The notes beneath the pieces are model-generated. The model was not told the DNA's origin, searched no databases, and saw only the letters and a list, made by a program, of their open reading frames with translations. Below are positions 43,211 to 53,428 of a DNA stretch of 59,196 nt, one piece after another. Source of the DNA: Vibrio aestivus (GTDB taxonomy: Bacteria; Pseudomonadota; Gammaproteobacteria; Enterobacterales; Vibrionaceae); NCBI GenBank assembly GCA_003263845.1, contig JYJN01000110.1:1-59196 (forward strand), in the 5' to 3' direction. A program made the position numbers and the translations under genes. Every line of letters starts with the position of its first letter. Position 1 is the first letter of the stretch.

Positions 43211-43404
43211 CCTTATCAAAAATTTCTGTGGTAACAGTGCGTATCATGTCTGCCACAGTTCCCTTTAACGCCCTGCTTCGACACGCTGCTTAAAAATTGG
43301 CTCAGGTTTTGCTTAATAACTTTTCATAATAATATCGAATATTGCACACAAGTTTTTTACTTGTTGGCCGATACTATTATTAACGGTGTGTTAAGGAGAG
43401 TTTT

Positions 43405-43765
43405 ATGACACCAGTAGGAACGGAGTCAGCACGTCTGACACCTACGCAGCAGACTACAGTTAAAAACAATAGCGAAGCACCAACGCAACAGTCTTCAACA
43501 CCTTTAAAGGTAGAGCAAAATAAAGTCACTCTATCAGCAGAAGGGAAGGCGTTACTGGCTGCTTTGCAAGAGCTTGATAAAAACAGTGTCGAAACAGAAG
43601 GCAAAGAAAAAGACCACAACTTCTAAGGTTGAATCATTTGCACACGGCGCTCTTGGTATGGATCACCCTGACAAGATTAAAGAAGAAGAAGATTCTTCAT
43701 ACTCTGCGGGGCAATATCTTTCCGCTGCGGCAACCGTTGGCGGCATACTACTAGCCATTCTTTAA
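43405..43765 (+). CDS. Hypothetical 119-residue protein with hydrophobic tail (one frameshift)
   Basis: Not recognised. After repair of an extra A in the run at 43607-43611, one protein of 119 residues appears: a Thr/Gln/Ser-rich, likely disordered N-terminus (TPTQQTTVKNNSEAPTQQSS), a helix (KVTLSAEGKALLAALQELD), a charged middle, then AHGALGMDHPDKIKEEED and a hydrophobic C-terminal tail (AGQYLSAAATVGGILLAIL). The tail could anchor it in the membrane from the inside. AAGGAGAG precedes the ATG. It stands between rlmA and a BCCT transporter gene, with its own terminator. Confidence 0.78.
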
Positions 43766-43797
43766 GCACCTAGCACAATCTAGGTGCTTTCCTTTTA
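43764..43797 (+). terminator. Terminator after the tail-hydrophobic gene
   Basis: AAGCACCTAG pairs with CTAGGTGCTT across a six-base loop, followed by TCCTTTTATTTT. Confidence 0.85.
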
Positions 43798-43898
43798 TTT
43801 TGTCTTCATTGGTTTTTGCCGTGACGACAAAAGACTTCGTTTGTTCTAAAAACCACCTCAGCTCCATAATGACGCCCTACTCATTTTGGAATTACTCC

Positions 43899-45784
43899 GT
43901 GAAAAACTCATTCTCACTCATCGATAAGCCGACCTTTTTTGGCGCTATCGCATTACTTCTAACGATAATTTTTCCGCTAATCCTTTTCCCTGAACAAGGT
44001 GCAAATTGGATAGCAACAGCCAAAACATTCATGACCGATAAATTAGGTTTTCTTTACCTATCACTGGGAATCGGTGCTTTTGGCTTCATGATCTATGTCA
44101 TTTTCAGCGATATGGGGCAAATCAAATTAGGTGAAAGTGATGAAAAACCTGAATTTGCTACGGCCTCTTGGGCGGCAATGCTATTTTGTGGTGGTATCGG
44201 TGCCAGCATCCTTTACTGGGGCTGCATCGAGTGGGCGTACTACTACCAGTCACCTCCTTTTCAACTAGAGCCTGGCAGCGAAGAAGCCGTTCGTTGGGCT
44301 GCAACTTATGGCCTGTTCCATTGGGGGCCGATTGCTTGGTCGATCTATTTAGTCCCTGCTCTGCCGATCGCCTACTTTTTCTATGTCCGCAAACAGCCGG
44401 TACTGAAAGTCTCGAGCGCACTTATGCCTGTACTTGGTGAAAAGAACTCAAAAGGCGCTGCGGGAAAAATTGTCGACGTGCTGTTCATCTTTGGCTTACT
44501 TGGCGGGGCGGCTACCACGCTAGGTCTAGCCGCTCCTCTTATCAGCGAAGGATTGAACCAGCTATTTGGCATGCCAAAGACCACATTTACGCAAGTCCTA
44601 GTGCTACTTATCTGCACAGCGATCTTTGCGTACTCTTCCTATGCAGGTTTGGAAAAAGGCATCAAAATCCTCAGCAACATCAACTTCTGGGGCGCGATGG
44701 GGCTACTTGCATTCGTGCTCGCCGTAGGGCCAACCATTTTCATGCTAGAAACAGGTTTGGACTCCATTGGACGTATGCTGTCTAACTTCTTTGTGATGGC
44801 AACATGGGCTGAGCCGTTTGGTGGTTATGGTACCTTTGATGATACGCACTTCCCTCAAGATTGGACCATCTTCTACTGGGCATGGTGGCTCGTGTTTGCG
44901 CCGAGTATGGGTTTGTTTGTGGCTCGTATTTCTCGCGGGCGTACCATCAAGCAGATGGTTTCGGGTTCGATCTTTTTCGGATCGCTGGGCTGTTTCCTGT
45001 TCTTCATGATCTTAGGTAACTATGGTTTATCACTTCAATTATCTAACCAACTTGATGTTGTCCATATCCTTAATACCCAAGGAGCGACTAGCGCAATTTT
45101 CGCTATGCTAGGTGAACTGCCGTTTAGTACCTTAATCATCGGTTTGTTTACCGTTCTATGTGTCATCTTTACCGCAACGACTTTTGATTCGATCTCTTAC
45201 ATCCTCGCATCCGTCGTTCAAAACAATGTCACCGAAGAGCCAATGCGTTGGAACCGCATGTTCTGGCGTTCACGCTCTCTTTCCTACCAACCGTACTTAT
45301 GTTTATGGGTGGGTTAAGCACCTTACAAACTGCGGCGATTGTGGGCGGATTACCACTACTAGTCATCTCTGTGATGCTAATGGTATCGGCGGTTCGCGCA
45401 ACGACTCTCGATCTCAAATACCAAGAAGATTATGTTGAGCCAACCATTAATATTGAAGAGTTGCCAGAGATGGATCCTTGGTCTTCTGAGGGGATGTCAC
45501 TAGCTCGATTTGAGAAGAGCCGCGATGCTGCCCAAGAAGCGGCAGAAGTCGAACGCCAAGCTATGGTGGACTTAATGCGAATCAAAAAACGCATCCGAGC
45601 TTTCGCACTAGAGCATCACAATCAAGAAGATTTCCAAGATCATCATCTACCACAAGAGATGCAAGATGAACTGGAGTCAGCCTTGGCTGCTTTAACCAAA
45701 GCACAAGACGAGAAACAAGCGTCTTCGCAACGTGCTCAACAGGCAAGAAGTGAATTCAACCAGACCGTGCTAGAAGCGCAATAG
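43899..45784 (+). CDS. BCCT family osmolyte transporter with C-terminal coiled coil (one frameshift)
   Basis: Na+-coupled carrier of the betaine/carnitine/choline family, 628 residues when repaired, with twelve predicted membrane helices. Core signature FYWAWWLVFAPSMGLFVARI with the Trp-rich substrate box, plus LFHWGPIAWSIY and GGAATTLGLAAPLI. One G is missing at 45265-45266 (RMFWAFTLSFLP). I chose the GTG at 43899 (GGA eight bases upstream, MKNSFSLIDKPTFFG) over the longer reading. The last 120 residues form an acidic, helical, coiled-coil-like tail (KSRDAAQEAAEVERQAMVDL ...), probably an osmosensing region. Substrate not certain. Confidence 0.87.
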
Positions 45785-45798
45785 ACCGCTATCAATAC

Positions 45799-45826
45799 AA
45801 AAGGGCTATCCAAGATAGCCCTTTTC
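45799..45826. terminator. Terminator between the BCCT gene and phoX
   Basis: AAAAGGGCTATC pairs with GATAGCCCTTTT across a three-base loop; usable from both sides. Confidence 0.9.
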
Positions 45827-45858
45827 ATTACTACTTATACAGTCACATAATGTGGCGA

Positions 45859-47748
45859 CTAAGCACCGACAATACCGCCATCTTCTCGAGTAATCACAAT
45901 AACCGAGGACCGTGGAATACTATTGCCACCATCAGGAAAGTGAGACGGAGCTAAATCCTCGCCGGGATGTTGAATACCGACAAACATGGCTTTGTTATCC
46001 GGCGAGAATGTTAGGCCTGTCACCTCACAAGCGATTGGACCATTTAGGAAACGGCGGATCTCACCGGTTTCTGGATCACTACACAACATTTGGTTGTTAC
46101 CCATTCCAGCAAAATCACCCTTGTTAGAGTACTTGCCATCGGTTTGAATCCATAGGCGGCCAAAGCGGTCAAATCCAATGCCATCTGGGCTATTGAACAT
46201 GTTGTCTGCATTGATGTTATCAGAGCCCGCCATTAGATCTTCGGAATGCACTTCTGGGTTACCTGCAAGTACATAGATGTCCCATTCAAACGTTTCTGCC
46301 GTATGATCAGCACCTTTTGATTGCCAACGAATGATGTGGCCATAAGGGTTCTTTTCACGCGGGTTAGCCGCATTGATTGGCTGACTTTCTCTTACACCAC
46401 GGTACTTGTTGTTCGTTAATGTACAGAACACCGAGTGTTGCTCAGGGTGAACCGCGACCCACTCAGGGCGATCCATTGTGGTTGCGCCAACTTGAGTCGC
46501 TGCCATACGAGCAAAGATCATCACCGACGCTGGGTCTTTAAAACCATTTTCTGGTGTTAGACCATTTTTGCCCCAAGTAAGCTCAAGCCATTGACCTTGG
46601 CCTTTCAGCTCACCTTCAACACCTTCAAATTTAGCTACGTATAACGTGCCCTCTTCGAGTAAGTCACGATTGCTATCTGCACCTGGTACGTACTTGCCTT
46701 TCGATACGAACTTATACAAGTGCTCACCGCGCTCATCATCACCAAGATAAACCACAACATGACCGCTTTTATCTACCATTAGCGCTGCATTTTCATGCTT
46801 AAAACGACCAAGAGCAGTGCGCTTCTTCGGTGTCGAATTTGGGTTCATTGGATCAATCTCAACCACCCAGCCATGACGATGTGGTTCGTTTGGATGTTTA
46901 CTCATGTCAAAGCGCTCGTCGTGCTTGTACCAATCGTAGTTCCAATCTTCTTTTTTCAAACCGTAGCGTGCGTAAGTTGGCCCTAGATCCTCATTGCCTG
47001 ATTGGGCAAAGTAACCATTGAAATTCTCTTCACAGGTTAGGTATGTTCCCCAAGGTGTTTCACCGTTCGCACAGTTGTTGAATGTCCCCAACACAGCGCG
47101 GCCAGATGTGTCATTGGCCGTTTTAAGCAACTCATGGCCAGCCGCAACACCGGTCACTTCCATTTCAGAGTAAGCTGTGATGCGTCGATTCAAACGACCT
47201 TTCGGGTTCACTTTCCACGTGCCATCGGCTTTCATCAACTCAACAATAGACACGCCATGAGCTGCTTGCGCTTTGCGTACATCGTCTTTGGAGATCTGTT
47301 TACCTTGATGAGAATATAAGTATTCGTTGTTGGTGTACTCATTGTTTACCGCTAGAACAGCGCGATCAGAACTGATTGGGAAGAACGTCATACCATCGTT
47401 ATTGTCACCAAACTGATGAGCTTGAGCTTTAGAATCATTGGTTTGATCAAATACTGGTGCCCCTTCGACGACCATATCGCCCCAAGAAATCAATACTTCA
47501 GCTTTGTAGCCAGCTGGAACTTGAACCGTATCTGCTGTTGAGATACTGATCGCTTCAAAGCCCATCAAATCAGGTTGTTGAGCCATTGTGTTGGCAACTG
47601 CTTGGCTAACCGGACTTGCTGCAAAAAAGCCTACGGTGCCCGCAGCGCCTGTCGCTTTCAAAAAGCCACGGCGCGATATCGCCGCGTCTACAAAGCGATT
47701 AAATTCTGGTTCTTCATCAAGTAAGCGTTGGTCGTCATTGTGGTTCAT
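45859..47748 (-). CDS. PhoX-family alkaline phosphatase
   Basis: Secreted, calcium/iron-dependent phosphatase (PhoX, DUF839 type), 629 residues. It has a twin-arginine signal (AISRRGFLKATGAAGTVGFF), so it is exported folded. Conserved pieces include GNNDGMTFFP, CANGETPWGTYLTCEENFNG, EIDPMNPNSTPKKRTALGRF, FNSPDGIGFDRFGRLWIQTD and EVTGLTFSPDNKAMFVGIQH. Family members free phosphate from organic phosphates during phosphate shortage. The upstream region has two close GTCAT elements, but no clear Pho box. Confidence 0.9.
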   Translation of the reverse strand: MNHNDDQRLLDEEPEFNRFVDAAISRRGFLKATGAAGTVGFFAASPVSQAVANTMAQQPDLMGFEAISISTADTVQVPAGYKAEVLISWGDMVVEGAPVFDQTNDSKAQAHQFGDNNDGMTFFPISSDRAVLAVNNEYTNNEYLYSHQGKQISKDDVRKAQAAHGVSIVELMKADGTWKVNPKGRLNRRITAYSEMEVTGVAAGHELLKTANDTSGRAVLGTFNNCANGETPWGTYLTCEENFNGYFAQSGNEDLGPTYARYGLKKEDWNYDWYKHDERFDMSKHPNEPHRHGWVVEIDPMNPNSTPKKRTALGRFKHENAALMVDKSGHVVVYLGDDERGEHLYKFVSKGKYVPGADSNRDLLEEGTLYVAKFEGVEGELKGQGQWLELTWGKNGLTPENGFKDPASVMIFARMAATQVGATTMDRPEWVAVHPEQHSVFCTLTNNKYRGVRESQPINAANPREKNPYGHIIRWQSKGADHTAETFEWDIYVLAGNPEVHSEDLMAGSDNINADNMFNSPDGIGFDRFGRLWIQTDGKYSNKGDFAGMGNNQMLCSDPETGEIRRFLNGPIACEVTGLTFSPDNKAMFVGIQHPGEDLAPSHFPDGGNSIPRSSVIVITREDGGIVGA

Positions 47749-47909
47749 AGTACTTCCTTATCTGTGAAAACTGCCCATAGGTGAGCTATTAAGTTAGAGT
47801 TTGGGCACTATAATGCGCACATGACATGACACATTTTTTACGTTTATGTATCAGTTCGTTGATAGCAGCATGACAAATGACTCATCTATCACTTCTGAGT
47901 TAAACGAAT

Positions 47910-47945
47910 AAAAAAGCACTAAATCGAAAGTTCGAAAAGTGCTTA
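47910..47945 (-). terminator. Terminator after ybaY
   Basis: On the minus strand AAGCACT...TCGAA pairs with TTCGA...AGTGCTT, followed by TTTT. Ends the lipoprotein gene transcript. Confidence 0.75.
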
Positions 47946-47988
47946 AAGGTGGGGGTATTAGTATCTTCAGATTGAAGATAAATCTGCT

Positions 47989-48423
47989 TTATCGAACACC
48001 AATTAGTCGCAGGTCGACGTGGCCTGTTTTGTTCGAATCGGTGATGACTGGGTTTACTGTGTCAGTAATGAATCGAAGTTTTCCATTGACTTCAATACGA
48101 GCGCTAACGCTGTAACGATGGTTTTCAAGTATCTCTGCTCGATCGTAACTCAATTCAAAATCAAACGGTACTTGCGCGCCCTCTGTCTCAAAGCTTTGTG
48201 TCGCAATAACTTTAGCCGGGGCATCAGCAAGAGAGATATCTTGAAGTGTCACCATAACTACCGCATTGTCAGGAAGTGCAATACGCTCTCTATAAGCAAG
48301 AGTACCGGTTACTGACTGGATTTGTTGGGCTTGTGCCTGGGCATCATCGGATTGAGAAGATTGGCAACCCACTACCGCTAAACCAATTACTGCTGACAAA
48401 ATAATAAATAGAGCCTTTTTCAT
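47989..48423 (-). CDS. YbaY-family lipoprotein
   Basis: Lipoprotein of 144 residues. Signal peptide with lipobox VVGCQSSQ (Cys at residue 20). The mature part is a beta-sandwich of the YbaY/DUF4156-like type: [38 protein letters not shown], then [20 protein letters not shown]. Divergent from tesB, with which ybaY is paired in E. coli. Role unknown. Confidence 0.88.
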   Translation of the reverse strand: MKKALFIILSAVIGLAVVGCQSSQSDDAQAQAQQIQSVTGTLAYRERIALPDNAVVMVTLQDISLADAPAKVIATQSFETEGAQVPFDFELSYDRAEILENHRYSVSARIEVNGKLRFITDTVNPVITDSNKTGHVDLRLIGVR

Positions 48424-48624
48424 ATTTTTACCGTCTCACTGACTTACATTAGTGGGCTGGATTATAGAACCCGTTTAATATGCTGTCATGATAACAGTGG
48501 CTATATTGACAATCATTTGACTCTGTTAGATTTATTTAACTTCATCCAAGTCACTTTGGGTACCCTGTTCACCTGCATTTGCGTATATACTCTAAGGCTA
48601 TCCAGAGTTTTAAGAGCAACAGAA

Positions 48625-49485
48625 ATGAGTAAACCTTTAAATGAGCTGCTGAGTTTATTGCAGTTAGAAAAATTAGAAGAAGGACTTTTTCGTGGGCAGA
48701 GCGAACATCTAGGCTTGCCTCAAGTCTATGGCGGTCAAGTCATTGGCCAAGCACTTTCCGCTGCGCGCTACACGGTTGCCGAAGATCGCACGGTTCACTC
48801 TTTTCATAGCTACTTTCTATTTCCAGGTGATCCTGAAAAGCCAATCATTTACGACGTTGAAAACCTAAGAGATGGCCGAAGCTTTAGCACTCGCCGAGTG
48901 AAAGCGATTCAAAACGGTCGCCCTATTTTCTACTTAACCGCGTCTTACCATGGTGAAGCACCTGGATTCGAGCACCAAAACACGATGCCAGACGTTCCAG
49001 GGCCAGAGAACTTCGCCTCCGAGTCAGAGCTAGCAGCGCAAATTTCTCAGTTCTTACCAGAAAAACTAAGAGAGACCTTCTGCGGCGAAAAATCCATTGA
49101 GACTCGCCCGGTGAAAGTAGTGAATCCGCTTAAACCACACAAAGAAGAGCCTAAGCAATACCTTTGGATTCGCGCCAATGGTGACGTGCCAGACGATCAA
49201 CTGATCCATCAATACCTGTTGGGATACGCGTCGGATTGGGGCTTTTTAACCACAGCGCTGCACCCGCATGAGGTATCGTTGATGACGCCGAAATTCCAAG
49301 TGGCAACTATCGATCACTCTATCTGGTTCCATCGCCCGTTCCGTATGGACGAGTGGTTGCTGTATGTGATTGAAAGCCCAACGGCAAGCAACACTCGCGG
49401 TCTGGTTCGTGGTGAAATCTACAACCAACAAGGTCACTTAGTGGCAAGTGCGGTTCAAGAAGGGGTGATGAGGTTTACAGAGTAA
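48625..49485 (+). CDS. tesB: Acyl-CoA thioesterase II
   Basis: Cytoplasmic double hot-dog enzyme that hydrolyses acyl-CoA. The ATG at 48625 ([20 protein letters not shown]) with AAGAG upstream gives 286 residues, the family length; a longer reading from 48517 has no support. Motifs: [32 protein letters not shown], and in the second half [14 protein letters not shown] with the catalytic Asp, then [11 protein letters not shown]. Confidence 0.95.
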   Translation: MSKPLNELLSLLQLEKLEEGLFRGQSEHLGLPQVYGGQVIGQALSAARYTVAEDRTVHSFHSYFLFPGDPEKPIIYDVENLRDGRSFSTRRVKAIQNGRPIFYLTASYHGEAPGFEHQNTMPDVPGPENFASESELAAQISQFLPEKLRETFCGEKSIETRPVKVVNPLKPHKEEPKQYLWIRANGDVPDDQLIHQYLLGYASDWGFLTTALHPHEVSLMTPKFQVATIDHSIWFHRPFRMDEWLLYVIESPTASNTRGLVRGEIYNQQGHLVASAVQEGVMRFTE

Positions 49486-49505
49486 CCTTCTAACTCTCTT
49501 TTCAT

Positions 49506-49537
49506 AGCCCTTCCTCAATGATGGTAGGGCTTTTTTA
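49506..49537 (+). terminator. Terminator after tesB
   Basis: AGCCCT pairs with AGGGCT, extended by CC/GG, followed by TTTTTT. Confidence 0.75.
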
Positions 49538-49547
49538 ATTCTACTGA

Positions 49548-50000
49548 TTAGACCGGCAACGCTGTCGTGTACTTAAGTGGTTCCATGGCGAATGTCGACG
49601 TCACATTTGAAATCTCATCGACGCTGTTAACCAGCTTCTTATAAAAGTCATCAAAGCTTTTCATGTCACTAACTAACACTTTCATCATGTAGTCATACTC
49701 CCCCGCCATGCGATAAAACTCCATCACCTCTGGGAACTCATTCACGGTGGAGACGAACTCTTGATACCACTCATGGGAATGGTTACTGGTTTTTACCATC
49801 ACAAACGCGGTGAATGACAACCCTAGAGATTCAGGGTTCAACAAAGCCACCCGTTTGGTAATGACCCCTGCTTCTTCAAGCCGCTTCAAACGCTTCCAAC
49901 AGGGCGTCGTAGTGAGATTTACCGCTTCTGCCAAATCATTCAGAGACAAAGTGCCATCTTGCTGAAGTAAAGACAGTATTTTCCTATCGATTTTATCCAA
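49548..50000 (-). CDS. Lrp/AsnC-family regulator (DecR-like)
   Basis: DNA-binding regulator of 150 residues. Winged helix-turn-helix [20 protein letters not shown] ... [18 protein letters not shown], then the RAM ligand domain ([20 protein letters not shown]). Divergent from a cysteine-desulfhydrase-type gene, with two Lrp-like motifs between. This arrangement matches E. coli DecR (YbaO), which senses cysteine and switches on cysteine breakdown. The DecR role is inferred. Confidence 0.87.
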   Translation of the reverse strand: MDKIDRKILSLLQQDGTLSLNDLAEAVNLTTTPCWKRLKRLEEAGVITKRVALLNPESLGLSFTAFVMVKTSNHSHEWYQEFVSTVNEFPEVMEFYRMAGEYDYMMKVLVSDMKSFDDFYKKLVNSVDEISNVTSTFAMEPLKYTTALPV

Positions 50001-50020
50001 ACTCGTTCCCGCCTCTAAAG

Positions 50021-50075
50021 AGAAAATATTTCTACCAAATAATATTTTAAAAGCAAATTTAGCAAAATATTTCTC
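50021..50075. promoter_or_regulatory. Pair of Lrp-type binding motifs
   Basis: AGAAAATATTTCT (50021-50033) and AGCAAAATATTTCTCC (50061-50075) share GAAA/CAAA-ATATTTCT and lie about 41 bases (four helical turns) apart. They sit between the divergent regulator and enzyme genes, 50-100 bases before the enzyme start. Confidence 0.55.
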
Positions 50076-50123
50076 CTAACAATAGGCTAAATTATTAGCA
50101 TAACGAAAAATAAGGAGCCCCCT

Positions 50124-51191
50124 ATGTGCACTGACCATCTTTGGATTAACAACGCGATTCGTAAAATTGAAGCAGACTTCCAACGTTCTGCAGATACGCA
50201 CCTCATCAAGCTAGACCTTCCGTCTATAGAGGGTGTTGATATCTATCTCAAAGATGAAAGTACCCACCCAACGGGCTCTCTAAAACATCGCTTGGCACGT
50301 TCTTTATTTCTCTACGCCATTTGTAATGGCTGGGTAGGGCCGAATACGCCAATCATTGAATCGTCGTCGGGTAGCACTGCGGTTTCAGAAGCATACTTCG
50401 CCCGTTTACTCGGCCTACCGTTTATTGCAGTGATGCCAAAGTGCACTGCGCGCAAGAAAATAGAGCAGATCGAGTTCTATGGTGGCCAAGCTCATCTAGT
50501 TGATCGCTCAGATCAAATCTATGCGGAATCAAAACGCCTTGCTCAAGAGTTAAATGGTCACTACATGGATCAATTTACTTACGCAGAACGCGCAACAGAC
50601 TGGCGTGGAAACAACAACATTGCGAATTCTATCTTTAGCCAAATGCAGCTAGAAGATCACCCAATCCCAACTTGGGTAGTAATGAGCCCAGGTACAGGGG
50701 GAACATCTGCAACCATTGGGCGCTTCATTCGCTACCAACAACACAATACTAAGCTGTGCGTCGTTGACCCAGAAAACTCCGTATTCCACGACTACTTCAA
50801 GACTGGCGATATGACGCTTACAGGCGATAAATTCAGTAAGATAGAGGGTATTGGCCGCCCACGTGTTGAGCCTAGTTTTATCCCAGGCGTAGTCGACGAG
50901 ATGCGTACAATTGCCGATGCAGCAAGTGTTGCTACAGCGCACTGGTTAGAGAAGCTCATCGGCCGTAAGGCTGGTGCTTCCACAGGAACTAACCTATATG
51001 GCGCACTGCAGCTTGCCTCTGAAATGAAACGTAAGGGTGAAACGGGTTCGATTGTTACCTTGTTATGTGATAGCGGTGAACGTTACTTAGACACTTATTA
51101 CAACGCCGAATGGGTAGCCAACAACATCGGGGATCTTACCCCTTACTTAGACAAGCTTGAGGCTTTCCAGGAAACGGGGTTCATTGAGTAA
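50124..51191 (+). CDS. PLP-dependent cysteine synthase/desulfhydrase-type enzyme
   Basis: PLP enzyme of fold type II, 355 residues. The PLP Lys is in [15 protein letters not shown] (near residue 54); the substrate loop is [19 protein letters not shown]; the phosphate-binding Gly loop is [15 protein letters not shown]. It resembles the CdsH/cysteine-synthase-like group that degrades L-cysteine to sulphide, pyruvate and ammonia. The divergent Lrp-type regulator supports a cysteine-detoxifying role. The exact reaction is inferred. The frame is intact, and a perfect terminator follows. Confidence 0.82.
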   Translation: MCTDHLWINNAIRKIEADFQRSADTHLIKLDLPSIEGVDIYLKDESTHPTGSLKHRLARSLFLYAICNGWVGPNTPIIESSSGSTAVSEAYFARLLGLPFIAVMPKCTARKKIEQIEFYGGQAHLVDRSDQIYAESKRLAQELNGHYMDQFTYAERATDWRGNNNIANSIFSQMQLEDHPIPTWVVMSPGTGGTSATIGRFIRYQQHNTKLCVVDPENSVFHDYFKTGDMTLTGDKFSKIEGIGRPRVEPSFIPGVVDEMRTIADAASVATAHWLEKLIGRKAGASTGTNLYGALQLASEMKRKGETGSIVTLLCDSGERYLDTYYNAEWVANNIGDLTPYLDKLEAFQETGFIE

Positions 51192-51219
51192 CTTGAGATC
51201 ATCAATAGAATCCCAGACT

Positions 51220-51247
51220 AAAAAACGCCTTCATGAAGGCGTTTTTT
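51220..51247. terminator. Bidirectional terminator after the cysteine enzyme gene
   Basis: A perfect 28-base palindrome (AAAAAACGCCTTCA / TGAAGGCGTTTTTT). Confidence 0.95.
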
Positions 51248-51272
51248 GTATTCATCAATAAGAGCGTTCTGC

Positions 51273-51590
51273 TTATTTTTTCTGTTTGGCTTCAAAGGCA
51301 GCCAGTTGTTCAGGTGTTGCTGGCAATTGATGATTCTGCTTCCACTCATCATACGTCATGCCGTAAACACGCTCGCGGGCATCGTCGATATCAATATCCA
51401 ATCCACGCTCTTCCGCTTCTGCTTTGTACCATTTACTAAAGCAGTTGCGACAAAAACCCGCCAAAATCATAAGATCAATGTTCTGCACGTCTTTGTTGTT
51501 ATCAAGGTGCGCCAATAGTCGGCGAAATGCCGCTGCATCCAAACTATCTTGCTGCTCTTGGGTTAGGTTTTTGTATTTAAAATCCGCCAC
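51273..51590 (-). CDS. DUF1244 family protein
   Basis: Small cytoplasmic protein of 105 residues, DUF1244 family. The family mark is LAGFCRNCFSKWYKAEAEER, with two conserved cysteines that may bind metal, followed by YDEWKQNHQLPATPEQL. Function unknown. It lies alone between two terminators, convergent with the cysteine enzyme gene. Confidence 0.9.
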   Translation of the reverse strand: MADFKYKNLTQEQQDSLDAAAFRRLLAHLDNNKDVQNIDLMILAGFCRNCFSKWYKAEAEERGLDIDIDDARERVYGMTYDEWKQNHQLPATPEQLAAFEAKQKK

Positions 51591-51653
51591 TTTCTCTTCC
51601 TTCTTATTCTACTTTTATTAGTTCAGTATGCCCAACAGAGTGAAAAACTCAAT

Positions 51654-51684
51654 AAAAAAGCCCAAGAGAAAACTCTTGGGCTTT
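51654..51684 (-). terminator. Terminator after the Tim44-domain gene
   Basis: On the minus strand AAAGCCCAAGAG and CTCTTGGGCTTT form a 12-base stem, followed by TTTATT. Confidence 0.88.
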
Positions 51685-51743
51685 AAGGTCTGTGAACCTT
51701 GCTGAATGACTAAATTGAGCTTAGGGGTTCTATACCTTTTTGG

Positions 51744-52644
51744 TTAACCTTGGATACCAACAATCAACCACGGTGCATTAGTCGCGGTGAGGTCGCGCTC
51801 TAAGTGCCAAATATCTGTAATATCTTCCTCAATATTTTCCTGCGCATCGCGATAACGACCAGAGAACTGTAGGCTCAGCTGTGCTTTATTTGCATCGTAG
51901 TCAGCGCGTACAATTTCGGCGTCTACATACATCACATCAGTATGTTGTTCACCGTCCAACTTTTGGCGCTCTGCTTTCAAGTCTTCAAACAAGCTTGGAG
52001 ATACATATTCTTCAATCGTGTCCAATTGGTTGTGGTTCCAAGCGCCTTGCAAAATACGGTAATGCTCACGAGAACCATTGATAAACGCAGCTTGATCAAA
52101 ACCCGGTGGGTAGTTGTGCGGTACATCTGTTTGAGAACCGAAGCCAAAGCCACCTGCTGCAGCGCCTGGCGCTTGTTTAGGTTGTTCAAAATTGTGAACA
52201 TTTGGTTGCTCAAACTTTGACTGGCTTGCCCCACCATAAGCTGGTTGCTGTCGCTGATGATTCATACTACCTTGCTTCGCACCGAGCATGCCTCGAAGAA
52301 ATTTAAACGCCACGAATGCGATTAGGCCAAGGATTAGAATATCCAAGAACTGAATGCCTTCAAACGCTCCGCCAAAGAAAGCGGCTAGCAAGCCGCCAGC
52401 AAGAAGACCGCCCATGAGGCCACCCATCAAACCTTTACGGCTTGAGTTCTGAGTGTTTTGAGCTTGATTTTGCTGCTGTTCATTACGAACACGATTTGTG
52501 TTTTGTTGCTGCTGTGCTGGCGCTGGAGCCGTTCGGAAGCTTTTTTCCGAATGACTTACCACCACCAAATCGTTTTGCTTCTGCAATTGGTGCTGTGGTC
52601 ATCGCAACCATTAACAAAGCAACAACAGATAGAATACGTTTCAT
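51744..52644 (-). CDS. Tim44-domain membrane protein (one frameshift)
   Basis: Membrane protein of 299 residues when repaired. Signal-like N-terminus MKRILSVVALLMVAMTTAPI (start 52642-52644, GAAGGAAAA upstream), RFGGGKSFGKSFRT, a Gln/Asn-rich stretch, a Gly-rich transmembrane region (GLMGGLMGGLLAGGLLAAFF) and a second helix. A C-terminal Tim44-like domain follows (REHYRILQGAWNHNQLDTIE, then YVSPSLFEDLK). A run of six T at 52541-52546 should be five; repair links the halves. Bacterial relatives are of uncertain function. Confidence 0.87.
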
Positions 52645-52821
52645 AGTTTTCCTTCAGGTGCATTTTATGAGGCACGTTAATAATAACCTCTCGTTATGAG
52701 CAATGATACGCGCAAACATTAATTTGATGTATCGAAATATTGCAAAACCAACTATCTTTAGTTGACGCTAATACACCTAAAATTTAGAATATCGAACGTT
52801 GTTCATTTTTAATATTTCATC

Positions 52822-53413
52822 ATGGCCCGTAGAAACGATCATACCCGCGAAGAGCTCATTGCTCTCACCTTAAATACAGTAAAAGAGTTCCTAAACGAGC
52901 ACTCTTATCATGACCTAAGCTTACGCAAAATAGCGAACATGATTGGCTATGTGCCGAGTACACTTGTGAATGTTTTTGGTAACTACAACTTGCTGTTGCT
53001 TCACGCGGTCGCCCAAACATTGGATGAATTAGCCGAAGAAGCACAAGCATCACTAGCAGGAACGACAGACCCAAAAGAATCTCTCTACGGCTTGGCCTAC
53101 TGCTACCACGATTTTGCGCAGAAACACCCTCATCGTTGGCAATTGATCTTCGAACATAATATGAATGGCGAAACGCTGCCCGAGTGGCAGTCAAAGCGTA
53201 TCGATAGCATGACTGGCATGCTCGAACAGCTACTGCGTGTTATCGCCCCGCATCGCAGTGAATCTGAAGTGCTTCAGGCAAGTCGCGTTTTATGGTCTGG
53301 TGTACATGGCATTACGCTGCTAAGCGTTGATGATAAGTTTTTTCGCCGCAGAGCCTATTGACGGAAAGGTTCTTATTGAAGACTTACTCACCAATTACCT
53401 AGCGCGTTGGTAA
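52822..53413 (+). CDS. TetR-family regulator (one frameshift)
   Basis: Transcription regulator of 196 residues when repaired. Helix-turn-helix at the front: REELIALTLNTVKEFLNEHS ... SLRKIANMIGYVPSTLVNVF. The C-terminal ligand domain carries the WHG-type pattern LWSGVHGITLLS. An extra T at 53338-53343 (six, should be five) cuts the tail; repair gives DDKFFAAEPIDGKVLIEDLL and moves the stop to 53413. It sits 15 bases before the LplT-PlsC fusion gene, so it probably controls that gene and itself, perhaps in response to lipid. Confidence 0.85.
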
Positions 53414-53428
53414 TCACAAGAGACAACC

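Noticed and set aside
47760..47860. Pho box in front of the PhoX-type gene
   Set aside because: Only two adjacent GTCAT elements are seen; the spacing of the PhoB consensus (two seven-base repeats four bases apart) is not met.
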